From contig CBDDGQ010000005.1 in the NCBI GenBank assembly GCA_965227945.1, forward strand, positions 620,001-684,000: a stretch of DNA of 64,000 bases, read 5' to 3'. Source of the stretch: Azorhizobium sp965227945. Lineage in GTDB: Bacteria > Pseudomonadota > Alphaproteobacteria > Rhizobiales > Xanthobacteraceae. The translations under genes and the position numbers were made by a program. Each line of letters begins with the position of its first letter. Position 1 is the stretch's first letter. Below are positions 41,189 to 49,486 of the stretch, one piece after another. The notes below the pieces were generated by a model, which saw nothing but the letters and a program-made list of their open reading frames with translations, did not search any database and was not told the DNA's origin.

Positions 41189-41974
41189 TCACGGCGCAAA
41201 GGTAAATGAATACTCCAATCCCAGGCCGAACAGAAACTGGTCGGGGCTGCCATATTGGCGGACGATCGGGCTGTTGGCGGCGTCGCCCAGCAGGCGGTCG
41301 TAATTGGCGTAGGCGGTCACCGTCCACTCCTTCGACCACTCATAGGCCACCGACGCGGCGGCGCCGGCGGAGCGGGCGCCGCCGCGGGCGGTGTAGGGGG
41401 TGAGCAAAGGATTGACCAGCGTGGCGCTCACCGGCACGCCGAATTCGGTCTGTTGCACGGTGCTGTCGGCAAAGGCCATGCGCGGGCCGACGGCGAAGGT
41501 GAAGGGGCCGCGCTTGGCCACCACGTCGGCGGCCAGATTGACCGTCAGGCCGTCATTGGCGTTCAGCCCATAGAGGGCTTCGGCGCGGGTGCGGATCAGC
41601 CCGTCGATGGGCCAGAATTCGGCAAACCCGCCGACCTCGAACGAGCCGGAATAGCCCGGCAGGCCGGGCACCGAGCCGCCGGACCGGCCGGGGCGGATCG
41701 CCGCCAGCGGACCCACTTCAATGCCGCCGAATTCGAGCAGGGTCAGGCCGAAATTGTCGTCCGGGGCAGAGAAGGGGTTGGGCTCGCCGACTCGCCGCAG
41801 GCTGAAGCTGGGCAGGAAGCTGACGCCGTAGCTGGACGCGCCGGGATAGTTCGGGTCAGCGATGACGCTGCCGCCGATGGTGACGATCCATGCATCGGAA
41901 GCCTCGGCCGCCCAAGCGGACGCGGCGCCCAGAGGCGCCAGCAAACCTGCGATCAGTGCCACGCGTCCCCACAT
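41189..41974 (-). CDS. MipA/OmpV-family outer-membrane protein
   Basis: This 261-residue protein has a signal peptide (VALIAGLLAPLGAASAWAAE) and alternating beta-strand pattern. Family blocks include TIGGSVIADPNYPGASSYG, FSLRRVGEP, and the C-terminal barrel strand ending in FGLGLEYSFTFAP. MipA binds MltA and penicillin-binding proteins in E. coli, while OmpV-like proteins act in osmotic or antibiotic response. The start lies 7 bp after the response-regulator stop, so its level is probably linked to the two-component system. It is the last gene of the long operon. Confidence 0.9.
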   Translation of the reverse strand: MWGRVALIAGLLAPLGAASAWAAEASDAWIVTIGGSVIADPNYPGASSYGVSFLPSFSLRRVGEPNPFSAPDDNFGLTLLEFGGIEVGPLAAIRPGRSGGSVPGLPGYSGSFEVGGFAEFWPIDGLIRTRAEALYGLNANDGLTVNLAADVVAKRGPFTFAVGPRMAFADSTVQQTEFGVPVSATLVNPLLTPYTARGGARSAGAAASVAYEWSKEWTVTAYANYDRLLGDAANSPIVRQYGSPDQFLFGLGLEYSFTFAP

Positions 41975-41981
41975 GGCAGCG

Positions 41982-43370
41982 TCAATCCTCTTCGGAGCCA
42001 GCCTGTTTGTCGATCTTGATAGCGAACTTCTTGATGCGATGCCACAGCGAGCGTTCGCTCACCCCCAGCCGCTCGGCGGCGCGGGCCTGGATACCGCCGG
42101 TTTCCTTCAGCGCGGCCAGCACGAAGTCGCGCTCGATCCGGGCCATTTCGGCGTCCAGATCCTCGGGCGTCGGGCGCGGCGCGTCGCTGGCGGGGGCCTC
42201 CTGCGCCCCGAACATCAGGATGTCGGCGGCGGTCACGGTGGCGCCGCGCGCCACGATGGCCGCCCGTTCCATGCAGTTCTGCAATTCGCGAATGTTGCCG
42301 GGCCAGCTGTATTTCTCCAGCGCCGCCTCCGCATCGGGGCTGAGCCCCACCAGTCGCTTGCCCATGTCTTGCGCGGCGCGCGTGAGGAAATGCGCCGCCA
42401 AGAGCGGGATGTCGCTGGCCCGTTCGCGCAGGGCCGGCAATTGGATCGGGAAGACCGCCAGACGGTAATAGAGATCGGCGCGGAATTCGCCGCTGGTGAT
42501 GGCCTTTTGCAGATCCTTATGGGTGGCGGCGACGATGCGCACGTCCACCTTCACGCTCTTGCTGCTGCCCAAGGGCTCGAAGCTCTGCTCCTGGATGGCG
42601 CGCAGCACCTTGGCCTGCACCGCCGCCGGCATGTCGGCGATCTCGTCCAGGAACAAAGTGCCGCCATTGGCTGCCGTGAAGCGGCCCTCGCGGGCGCCGG
42701 TGGCGCCGGTGAAGGCGCCCTTGATATGGCCGAACAGCTCGCTCTCGATCAGCGCCTCGGGAATGGCCGCGCAATTGACCGCGATGAAGGGGTGGTCGCG
42801 ACGCGGGCTGTTGTAGTGGATGGCCCGGGCCACCAGTTCCTTGCCGGTGCCGCTTTCGCCCTGCAGCAGCACCGTGGCGCGGCTGTCGGCCACTTCGGTC
42901 ACCTGCCGCAGCACGGTGCGGAACGGCTCGCTTTCGCCGATCAGGTTGTCGAACCGGTAGCGCCCTTCCAGTTCGCTGCGCAGGCGGGCATTCTCGCCCA
43001 CCACGGCACGGATCTTGAGCGCCCGCTCAAGAGTGGCCACCACGTCGTCCATCTCGAACGGCTTGGCCACATAGTCAAAGGCGCCCTCCTTCACCAGGTC
43101 CACCGCGCCGCGCACGGTGGCATAAGCGGTCATGATGATGACCGGCAGGTCCGGGCGGGATGTCTGCAAGGCGTGCAGCAGGTCGCGGCCGCTCAAATCG
43201 GGCATGCGCAGGTCGCTCAACACCGCGTCCACCGCATTGCTCTCGCAATAGTCCAAGGCGGCGGCGGCGCTGGTCACCGCGACGGCCTCGAAGCCGCGCT
43301 CCACCAGGGAGGCTTCCAGCACCTCGGCGAGGCGGGTTTCGTCGTCAACGACGAGAATGGTCGGGGCCAT
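41982..43370 (-). CDS. Sigma-54-dependent response regulator (NtrC family)
   Basis: The 462-residue protein has a receiver domain with Asp53 (LSDLRMPD) and Lys103 (VAKPFE). An AAA+ domain follows, with Walker A GESGTGKE (171-178), the sigma-54 contact loop GAFTGA (218-223), Walker B GGTLFLDEIADM and the R-finger region ASDIPLLAAHFL. The C-terminal Fis-type helix-turn-helix is QARAAERLGVSERSLWHRIKKF. The ATG at 43370 lies inside the kinase gene (26-bp overlap), so kinase and regulator are coupled. It should activate RpoN promoters after phosphorylation. No obvious GG-N10-GC sigma-54 site was identified near its own operon. Confidence 0.94.
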   Translation of the reverse strand: MAPTILVVDDETRLAEVLEASLVERGFEAVAVTSAAAALDYCESNAVDAVLSDLRMPDLSGRDLLHALQTSRPDLPVIIMTAYATVRGAVDLVKEGAFDYVAKPFEMDDVVATLERALKIRAVVGENARLRSELEGRYRFDNLIGESEPFRTVLRQVTEVADSRATVLLQGESGTGKELVARAIHYNSPRRDHPFIAVNCAAIPEALIESELFGHIKGAFTGATGAREGRFTAANGGTLFLDEIADMPAAVQAKVLRAIQEQSFEPLGSSKSVKVDVRIVAATHKDLQKAITSGEFRADLYYRLAVFPIQLPALRERASDIPLLAAHFLTRAAQDMGKRLVGLSPDAEAALEKYSWPGNIRELQNCMERAAIVARGATVTAADILMFGAQEAPASDAPRPTPEDLDAEMARIERDFVLAALKETGGIQARAAERLGVSERSLWHRIKKFAIKIDKQAGSEED

Positions 43371-45123
43371 GAACGCTCTCCGGTTGCGGGAGCAACGGCA
43401 GGCGGATGGTGAAGATCGCGCCATGCTCCTTGGCGTTGCGGCATTCGACCGTTCCGTCGTGGGCTTCCAACGTGGCCCGCACCTTGGCCAGCCCGAGCCC
43501 GGTGCCCTTGACCTTGCTGGTCACGAACGGCTCGAACAGGCGATCCATCACGTCCGGCGAGATGCCGGTACCGTTGTCCTCGATCTCCACGCGGACCGTC
43601 GTCGCGCCGCGCACCACCCGTACCATAATATGGCCGCCGGTGCGCACCGCCTCCATGGCATTGAGCAGCAGGTTGAGCACCGCCTGATACAGCCGGTCGC
43701 GGTCGCCGAGGATCGGCACGGGGGTGTTGGGCATCTGCACTTCGAGCGTCACGCCTTGCCGCTTCAGTTCCGGCGCCGCGAACCCCAGCACCGGCTGCAC
43801 CACCTCGGACACCAGATCCACCGAGGCCCGCTCGCAGGGGATGGGGCGGCCATAATCCAGCAGTTCCTGCACCAGGCGCTCGATGCGGTTCACTTCGTCC
43901 AGGACGAATCCCACCAGGCGATCCTCGCTGGGGGCCAAAGGCGACTTGCGACGCACCAGTTCGCTGGCGGTCTTGATGATGCCCAGCGGATTGCGGATCT
44001 CGTGGGCGATCACCGCCGAGGCTTCGCCCAGGGTCGCCAGCTGGGCGCGATGGCGCATCACCGCCTCCATCTCACGCAGGCTTTCCAGCTGCGCGGTCAT
44101 GGCGTTGAAGCCGACCGCCAGTTCCTCGATCTCCCGTCCGCCCTCTTCCGGCACCCGCGCGCTATAGTCGCCGCTGGCCACCGCGCGCACGCCGCCGGTG
44201 AGATTGCGCAGCGGCTCGGTCATGCGCCGCGAGATGGACATGCCCACCAGCAAGGACAACAGGCCGGCAACGCTGGCCAAGGCGATGAACAGCCACCAGG
44301 AGCCGAGCCGTTCAAACGCCGCGGTGGCGCCGGTCAGGCGGCAGGCGATGATGCCCGCCAGACGGCCATGGTCATCCCGCAAGGCCGCATAGGCGATGGC
44401 GGTGCCGTTGCCCACCAGATGCGGCACCGTGGCGCTCGCCGCGCCGCCGCGCAGCTTGGCGAAGACGGCGGCGGGAATGTGCATCGGCGGCCCGCGCCCG
44501 ACGGTCTCGTCGGCCAGGGCTTCGCCATTGTCCAGCACCTCGAACAGATGCACGTCCAGCGACCGGATGGTTTGCGGCGCGTTGAAGAATTTCTCGTCCA
44601 GCAGATTGGCCACGAACAGGAAGCGGTTCTGCCCGCCGACCCGCACCTCCTGCACCGCGCCCACCATCATGGCCGGCTTGCCGTCCTGGCGGATGAAGAA
44701 GATCGAGGCCAAGGGCGTCACCGGCAGGGGTTGCTGAATATCCAGCTCGCCGCGTTTGAACAGGACGGTGCCGTCTGCTTCATAGAAGCGGACGAAATCG
44801 TACCCCACCGAGGTCAGCAGATCGGCGAACGGCTCCAGCGGCGTGGTTGTCCCCGGCTCCGGCGTGGTGCGGGACAAAGCCGCGGCGACGATGGAGGTGG
44901 CATGCTGCGCCTCCTCCTGGCCTTCCTGGGCCTCATTGGCCATGAATTGCGCGATTTCGCTGATCCATTGCTCCACATTGTGCTCGAAGGCGGTGGAGAT
45001 CACCTGCGCGGCGATGAAGCTGGCGATCAGCACCGGCGGCACGCTGACCGTCAGGAAGGAGAGCGTCAGCCGCAGCCGCAGGGGCAGGCGGGACCAGTAG
45101 CGATCGGGCCGCGACAGCGCCAT
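43345..45123 (-). CDS. Membrane sensor histidine kinase
   Basis: Start ATG 45123 (MALSRPDRYW) gives 592 residues. A transmembrane helix (LTLSFLTVSVPPVLIASFIAA) is followed by a periplasmic sensor of about 240 residues. A second helix (WWLFIALASVAGLLSLLVG), a HAMP linker (RRMTEPLRNLTGGVRAVASGDYSARV), HisKA H-box (AVIAHEIRNPLGIIKTA) and HATPase domain (NLLLNAMEAV, DNGTGISPDVMDRLFEPF, GTGLGLAK) follow. The layout is that of NtrB/ZraS-like partners of sigma-54 activators. It begins 4 bp after the DUF2147 stop. The signal is unknown; location within an envelope/amine cluster suggests an envelope-derived cue. Confidence 0.93.
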   Translation of the reverse strand: MALSRPDRYWSRLPLRLRLTLSFLTVSVPPVLIASFIAAQVISTAFEHNVEQWISEIAQFMANEAQEGQEEAQHATSIVAAALSRTTPEPGTTTPLEPFADLLTSVGYDFVRFYEADGTVLFKRGELDIQQPLPVTPLASIFFIRQDGKPAMMVGAVQEVRVGGQNRFLFVANLLDEKFFNAPQTIRSLDVHLFEVLDNGEALADETVGRGPPMHIPAAVFAKLRGGAASATVPHLVGNGTAIAYAALRDDHGRLAGIIACRLTGATAAFERLGSWWLFIALASVAGLLSLLVGMSISRRMTEPLRNLTGGVRAVASGDYSARVPEEGGREIEELAVGFNAMTAQLESLREMEAVMRHRAQLATLGEASAVIAHEIRNPLGIIKTASELVRRKSPLAPSEDRLVGFVLDEVNRIERLVQELLDYGRPIPCERASVDLVSEVVQPVLGFAAPELKRQGVTLEVQMPNTPVPILGDRDRLYQAVLNLLLNAMEAVRTGGHIMVRVVRGATTVRVEIEDNGTGISPDVMDRLFEPFVTSKVKGTGLGLAKVRATLEAHDGTVECRNAKEHGAIFTIRLPLLPQPESVHGPDHSRR

Positions 45124-45127
45124 GGCG

Positions 45128-45601
45128 TCACGATCGCGGCTTGGCGGCGGCGGCATCGCAGCGGGGAAGGCCCGCGGGTGCGCGCGACCATTGCACGGTC
45201 TGGCCGAGGGCCTTGATCCCCACAAAGCCGGTGACGGCCAGCGTCCCGTCGGCGGTGGGCGTCAGGTCCAGGCTGTAGCGCTTGCCTTCGTCCGGATCGT
45301 AGATCCAGCCCCCGGTCCAGCCCGCGCCCTCCGGCCGGGCGCCGCCGAAGATGCCGAGGCCACATAAGGGGCGGGTGCGGGCGGCGGCGTCGGGATTGTT
45401 GGCGTCGCGCAGCGGCTGGCCGGCGGCATCCTTGGGCGTCTTCAGCCAGGCGATGGTGCCGCAGAGGGCGGCGCCGCAGGCCTTCACGTCCACGGCGGCC
45501 TCGCCGTCGTCAGTTAGCCACAGGCCGGTGACGTCCGGCGCGGCCTGAGCCGCCGTCATCGCGGTGAGCAGCAGTCCGGCGGCGGCAGTCAGTCGGCGCA
45601 T
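45128..45601 (-). CDS. DUF2147 periplasmic protein
   Basis: The 157-residue protein starts with a signal peptide (LTAAAGLLLTAMTAAQAAPD). The mature part is a lipocalin-like DUF2147 domain: GLWLTDDGEAAVDVKACG, ALCGTIAWLK with conserved Cys, LCGLGIFGGARP, GWIYDPDEGKRYS and FVGIKALGQTVQWSR. Function is unknown; the family is periplasmic and common in alphaproteobacteria. Its start overlaps the DMT gene end by 13 bp and its stop is 4 bp from the kinase start. It may be an accessory of the sensor or of the pathway. Confidence 0.9.
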   Translation of the reverse strand: MRRLTAAAGLLLTAMTAAQAAPDVTGLWLTDDGEAAVDVKACGAALCGTIAWLKTPKDAAGQPLRDANNPDAAARTRPLCGLGIFGGARPEGAGWTGGWIYDPDEGKRYSLDLTPTADGTLAVTGFVGIKALGQTVQWSRAPAGLPRCDAAAAKPRS

Positions 45602-46077
45602 GGAACGGGCCTCGGCGTGGGCAGCGGGAGCGGAGCGGGCGCTCCGGACGGCGTGGTCGCGGGATCGGCGGTCGCAGGTGCGGCGGCCTCGGGCTCGGCG
45701 CTCTCGTGCCCGATGAGGCACACCCCGCCCAGGATCAGCACGATGCCGGCCAGGGGAATGGGACCGATGGTCTCGCCGAACGCCAGCCACGCGGCCGCCG
45801 GGACGGTGACATAGCTCAGCGCGGTCAAAGGGAACGCCTGGCTCAGCGGCGTGCGCTGGAGCACCACCATCCACAGCACATAGGTCACCCCATAAAGCGC
45901 CGCGGCGATCCAGATGGCGGGGGTGTGGGCAGCGGCGACGAGATAAGCGGTCCCCAGCGGCAGGTCGCCCATGCCGTCGGCGGCCAGCTTGAAGGCCAGT
46001 TGGGTGAGCGTATCCACCGCCAGGAAGGCGCCGATCAGCAGCAGGAAGCCCAGGGTCCAGGCGCGGGGAAGTCTCAC
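45589..46077 (-). CDS. Small DMT-superfamily (EamA/SMR-like) transporter, first of two in the cluster
   Basis: A GTG start at 46077 overlaps the acetyltransferase stop (GTGA) and gives 162 residues. Four transmembrane helices are evident (TLGFLLLIGAFLAVDTLTQLAF, IWIAAALYGVTYVLWMVVLQ, FPLTALSYVTVPAAAWLAFG and IPLAGIVLILGGVCLIG), followed by a Pro/Ala/Thr-rich tail of about 45 residues. This size and the PLSQAFPLTALSYV block resemble ArnE/F-type flippase subunits. With the second small DMT gene (48189-48557) it may form a heterodimer that moves a lipid-linked or small amine product. The tail is unusual for the family. Confidence 0.82.
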   Translation of the reverse strand: MRLPRAWTLGFLLLIGAFLAVDTLTQLAFKLAADGMGDLPLGTAYLVAAAHTPAIWIAAALYGVTYVLWMVVLQRTPLSQAFPLTALSYVTVPAAAWLAFGETIGPIPLAGIVLILGGVCLIGHESAEPEAAAPATADPATTPSGAPAPLPLPTPRPVPCAD

Positions 46078-47297
46078 GACGGCGTCCCCGCCCGGTGCGC
46101 CTTGAGGTCGGGGTCCCAGCGGGGAAAGGCCAGCAACGGGGCCGCCTTGCGCAGCAGGGTGTGGAGCAGGCCATTGCGATGCTTCACGTAATGGACGCTG
46201 GGGACGAGGCCGCTGCCGTAGCGCAGTTTCGCGGCATATGCGGTCTGTCCGCTCTGCAGATAGCGCCGGCCGATGCTTTGGCAGAAGCGCACATTGTGCA
46301 TCCAGCTCAGCGCGTAGAGGTTGTGCTCGCGGGCCAACGGGTAGCGCATGCCGAGGAACTTGTCGATCACCCGGTCGTGCTCCACGAACAGGAGGTTGAA
46401 GGCGGCCAGCACCCCGTCCACCCGGTAGCAGACGAAGATGGCCCGCTGCTTCAGCGCCTGCGACACCCATTGGAAATAGTCCGCCGGCAGCTCTTCGAAA
46501 TCATTGTAGCGCAGCAGGCTCTGGGCCTGCGTTTCCTCGTAGAGCGCGCGGATCTCGTCCTCCAGGCCGTCGATGGCGCACACATGCGAGATGGTAACGG
46601 CCCCGGCGCTCTTCATCTTGCGCTTGAGGTCCTTGCGGGTGGCGCGCGAGAGGGTCTCCAGATAGGCCGCCTCGGTGGGGCAGTCCGCCAGATCCAGCAC
46701 CGCCAGGGGCAGGCTTTCCACCGGGAAGTAGCCGGCCCGCCGCAGCGCGTCGGGGACGATCTCGGGGGTCGGCGCGGACACGTCCTTGAACGCCACCAGC
46801 CCGGCGCCGCGGCGGGCCGCTTCGGCCTCCACTTCGCCGATCAGCGCGGCCAGCGCCGCGCTCTGGTCGGCCGGGGCGAGGCGCGGATCCAGCGCCAGCG
46901 GGCAGCGCTCGGTGAAGGGCGAGCCCACCCCCAGCATGCGCCATTCCAGCAGCCGGGGCGCCCGCTGCGTCAGCGCATTGGCGAGCCTCCCCAGGGGGCC
47001 GCCCTGGAGCGGGGTGTCGAGCCGGTAGTTCAAGGCGAACAGCGGGGCGGCGGCGGCGAGGGCGTGGCCGTGGCGCACCGCCACGGCGGCCAGCTGCATG
47101 CCCGGCGGCGGGCCGGCCTCGCAGGCGGTGAGATAGTCCCAGCCTTCCGCATCATGCGGCAGCGCGGCGGACCAGCCGGCGGCATCCACCGCCGCGAGGC
47201 TCGGCAGGGTGCGGGCCTGGAGCGGGGCGGCGGCGTCCAGCGTGCGGCTGCGCGGCGGCTGGCAGGGCAAAGCGAGGCGCAAAGTGTCAGGCCACAT
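46074..47297 (-). CDS. FemAB/GNAT-type acyl- or aminoacyltransferase
   Basis: The 407-residue protein belongs to the FemAB-like arm of the GNAT fold. Visible blocks are TEAAYLETLSRATRKDLKRK (typical acceptor-domain helix), FVCYRVDGVLAAFNLLFVEHD, KFLGMRYPLAREHNLYALSW and SGQTAYAAKLRYGSGLVPSVHYVKHRN. Family members transfer amino acids or acyl groups to peptidoglycan or lipid-linked acceptors. It overlaps the hydrolase gene by 11 bp and the DMT gene by 4 bp. The substrate here is unknown; the neighbouring aminotransferase and arginase-like genes suggest an amine acceptor or amino acid donor. Confidence 0.82.
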   Translation of the reverse strand: MWPDTLRLALPCQPPRSRTLDAAAPLQARTLPSLAAVDAAGWSAALPHDAEGWDYLTACEAGPPPGMQLAAVAVRHGHALAAAAPLFALNYRLDTPLQGGPLGRLANALTQRAPRLLEWRMLGVGSPFTERCPLALDPRLAPADQSAALAALIGEVEAEAARRGAGLVAFKDVSAPTPEIVPDALRRAGYFPVESLPLAVLDLADCPTEAAYLETLSRATRKDLKRKMKSAGAVTISHVCAIDGLEDEIRALYEETQAQSLLRYNDFEELPADYFQWVSQALKQRAIFVCYRVDGVLAAFNLLFVEHDRVIDKFLGMRYPLAREHNLYALSWMHNVRFCQSIGRRYLQSGQTAYAAKLRYGSGLVPSVHYVKHRNGLLHTLLRKAAPLLAFPRWDPDLKAHRAGTPS

Positions 47298-48192
47298 GGG
47301 CCACCTCCATCCCGGCGCTGCGCCGGTTGGCGGCGGCGGGACGGCCGGCGACGCGGGCGACCACCGGGACCGCCCGCTGCGCCTCGGCGACCGCCGCGGC
47401 GAAGGCGACCACCCGGTCGGTGACCAGGCGCGACTGCCGGTCGAGCGTCACCAGATGGTAGCTGTCGTCCAGGATCAGCGCCTCCACCAGCCCGCCGAGA
47501 TGGCGCTGGAAATAGAAGGCGTTGGCGAGGCTCGCCACGTCATCCTCGCGGGCGTGGACGATGAGGGTGCGCTGCTGGATGGTCCCCAGCACCGGCTTCA
47601 GCGCCGCCACCAGCCGCCACAATTGGCGCAGCGCCGGGGCGGGGGTGGCGAGCATGCCGGCATCCGCATGGCCCTGGCGCATGGCGCGGGCGATGGCGGC
47701 GCGCATGCGCTCGTCCTTCAGGCCGAACGGCTCGCGCTCGACAAAGCGGTAGCGCCGGCCGATCGGGGTGTTGATGAGCAGGCGCAGCAGGAAGCTGTAC
47801 CAGGGGATCGACCAGCCGTCATAGCGCAGCGTCGGCGCCAGCAGGACGAGGCCCGCCACCCGCGCGCCGGTGCGCGCCGCCAGCAAAGCCGCCAGCAGCG
47901 CGCCCATGGACAGGCCGCCGGCGAGCACGGTGGTGCAGCGCGCTTCCAAAGCGGCCAGGCCCGCCTCGACGCTGGCGTACCAGTCCTCGAACGTGCTGGC
48001 GGCGAGTTCCTCCTCGGTGCCGCCGTGGCCGGCCAGATGGCAGGACAAGACGGTCATGCCGGCGGCGGCGAGGCTGCGCGCCACGGCGCGCATCTCGATC
48101 GGCGTTCCCCCCAGGCCATGGACCAGGAGAACGCCCACCGGGCCGCCTTCGATGAGCAGGCTGCGATCGTCAGGCATGGCAGGGGTCCTCAT
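47287..48192 (-). CDS. Alpha/beta hydrolase, Est30/monoglyceride-lipase-like
   Basis: The 301-residue protein has the oxyanion motif LLVHGLGGTPIEM, the nucleophile Ser95 in AGGLSMGALLA, an Asp in HAREDDVASL and a His in DDSYHLVTLD, giving a full triad. An insert at about residues 125-170 (YDGWSIPWYSFLLRLLI) forms a hydrophobic lid. This resembles Est30-type carboxylesterases and monoacylglycerol lipases. ATG 48192 overlaps the DMT stop (ATGA). It may hydrolyse an ester or thioester intermediate of the pathway. Confidence 0.85.
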   Translation of the reverse strand: MRTPAMPDDRSLLIEGGPVGVLLVHGLGGTPIEMRAVARSLAAAGMTVLSCHLAGHGGTEEELAASTFEDWYASVEAGLAALEARCTTVLAGGLSMGALLAALLAARTGARVAGLVLLAPTLRYDGWSIPWYSFLLRLLINTPIGRRYRFVEREPFGLKDERMRAAIARAMRQGHADAGMLATPAPALRQLWRLVAALKPVLGTIQQRTLIVHAREDDVASLANAFYFQRHLGGLVEALILDDSYHLVTLDRQSRLVTDRVVAFAAAVAEAQRAVPVVARVAGRPAAANRRSAGMEVAHVA

Positions 48193-48557
48193 AATCCGGT
48201 GGCGACCAAGGCGACGCCGGCGGTGACCAGCACGGCGCCGGCATAGTGGCGGGGCCCCATGGGCTCGCCGAGCCAGATCCGGCTCGCCACGGCGATGCCA
48301 AGAATGTTCAGGCTGGCGATGGGGAAGGCCATGTTGAGCGGGACCAGCGCCAGGATGCGGGTCCACACGATGAATTCCACCGCATAGATGGCCAGACCCA
48401 GCAGCAGCCGGGGCTCGCACACCAGCGCGCGGGCGAAGGCCAGGGCGGCGCCCGCCTGCGGCACCGGCAGCCGGTCGGCGCCGCGCTTGAAGGCGATCTG
48501 GCCGGACACGTCGCAGGCCACGGAGAGGGCAAACAGAGCGGCAAGGCTCAGGGTCAT
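48189..48557 (-). CDS. Small DMT-superfamily (EamA/SMR-like) transporter, second of two in the cluster
   Basis: The 122-residue protein has four predicted transmembrane helices (LSLAALFALSVACDVSGQIAF, LLLGLAIYAVEFIVWTRILA, PLNMAFPIASLNILGIAVAS and HYAGAVLVTAGVALVATGL). The pattern IAFKRGADRLP and PLNMAFPIASL is that of ArnE/F-like or SMR proteins. Both ends overlap neighbours by 4 bp (arginase-like upstream, hydrolase downstream). Two different four-helix DMT proteins in one operon suggest a heterodimeric transporter. Confidence 0.84.
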   Translation of the reverse strand: MTLSLAALFALSVACDVSGQIAFKRGADRLPVPQAGAALAFARALVCEPRLLLGLAIYAVEFIVWTRILALVPLNMAFPIASLNILGIAVASRIWLGEPMGPRHYAGAVLVTAGVALVATGL

Positions 48558-49486
48558 GGGATGAGGGTCGCCATATGCTGGAGGATGCGCAGATTGGCGG
48601 CGTCGTTGCGCGCGGTGCCAGGTTCCGCGGGCACCGGCCGCTGGGCGCGGTCGCTGCGGGCCAGCAGCGCGCGCAGCGGGCCGAGCCCGGCCGAGGGGGA
48701 ATAGTCGCCGCACACATCCATGCCCAGCACCCGCCGGCGGGCGGCGAACAGCGTGATCGCCGCCAGCACCTGGTCGAGCGTGAGGCAGCCCTGGTCCCAA
48801 TTGGTGGTGGCTTCGGCCGGGGTGAGCACGTCCTTGTCGAGGGTGATCCACAGCGGCGCCTCAGGCAGGCGCGCGGCGATGGCGGCGATCTGCGCCTCCC
48901 AGTTCTCCGCGCTGAGGCCATGCCAGCGCAGCCCGTCGCGGGCGATCCCCGCCGCCGCCGAGGCGCCGGGGGCGTGGAAGGCTTTGCCCGCATAGAAGGT
49001 GGCGGCGGAGCGCCAGGGATGCAGCTCCGCCCGTCCCGAGCGCAGGCCGGAGAGGTCCGCGCCGTGCAGTTGCGGGGCGAGGATGTCGGCGCTGTCGGGA
49101 CCGATGGTCACCACCCGCGCCACATCATTGTGGGCCAGCGCCCGCGACACCCAGGAGCCGCAATTGAGGTTGGCCGGCCGGCGCACCCAGTCGGGATGAT
49201 TGTCGAAATGGATGATGCTGACCGGCTGGTCGCAGCGCAGCGCCAGCAGCAGGCTCAAATGGTGGAAATCGCCGGAGCCGTAGAACACCAGCTCCGGCCC
49301 GTGCGTCGGACCCAGGCGCCGGGCCAGCGTCGTGAGGGCGGCGGGTGCCGCCAGCAGACGCAGCTTCGGCGCCAGGTCGCGGGCGGCCACCACATCCCCG
49401 CCCGCCGCATCGATCCAGGCGCGCATCTGCGCCTGGCCGGTGACGGCGCCGTCGAGGTCGATGATCCGGGCCCGCATGGCGCTCAC
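48554..49486 (-). CDS. Arginase/agmatinase-superfamily protein
   Basis: This 310-residue protein has a ureohydrolase-like metal set in altered wording: GSGDFHHLS (His75/76) for GGDHS, FDNHPDW (Asp95, His97, Asp99) for DAHxD, and TLDKDVLTP (Asp217, Asp219) for the SxDxDxxDP block. The ligands for two manganese ions therefore look present, but the motifs are divergent enough that arginase activity is not certain. The GTG start at 49486 overlaps the aminotransferase stop; an ATG at 49477 is an alternative. It could act on arginine, agmatine or a guanidino product of the operon. Confidence 0.8.
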   Translation of the reverse strand: MSAMRARIIDLDGAVTGQAQMRAWIDAAGGDVVAARDLAPKLRLLAAPAALTTLARRLGPTHGPELVFYGSGDFHHLSLLLALRCDQPVSIIHFDNHPDWVRRPANLNCGSWVSRALAHNDVARVVTIGPDSADILAPQLHGADLSGLRSGRAELHPWRSAATFYAGKAFHAPGASAAAGIARDGLRWHGLSAENWEAQIAAIAARLPEAPLWITLDKDVLTPAEATTNWDQGCLTLDQVLAAITLFAARRRVLGMDVCGDYSPSAGLGPLRALLARSDRAQRPVPAEPGTARNDAANLRILQHMATLIP

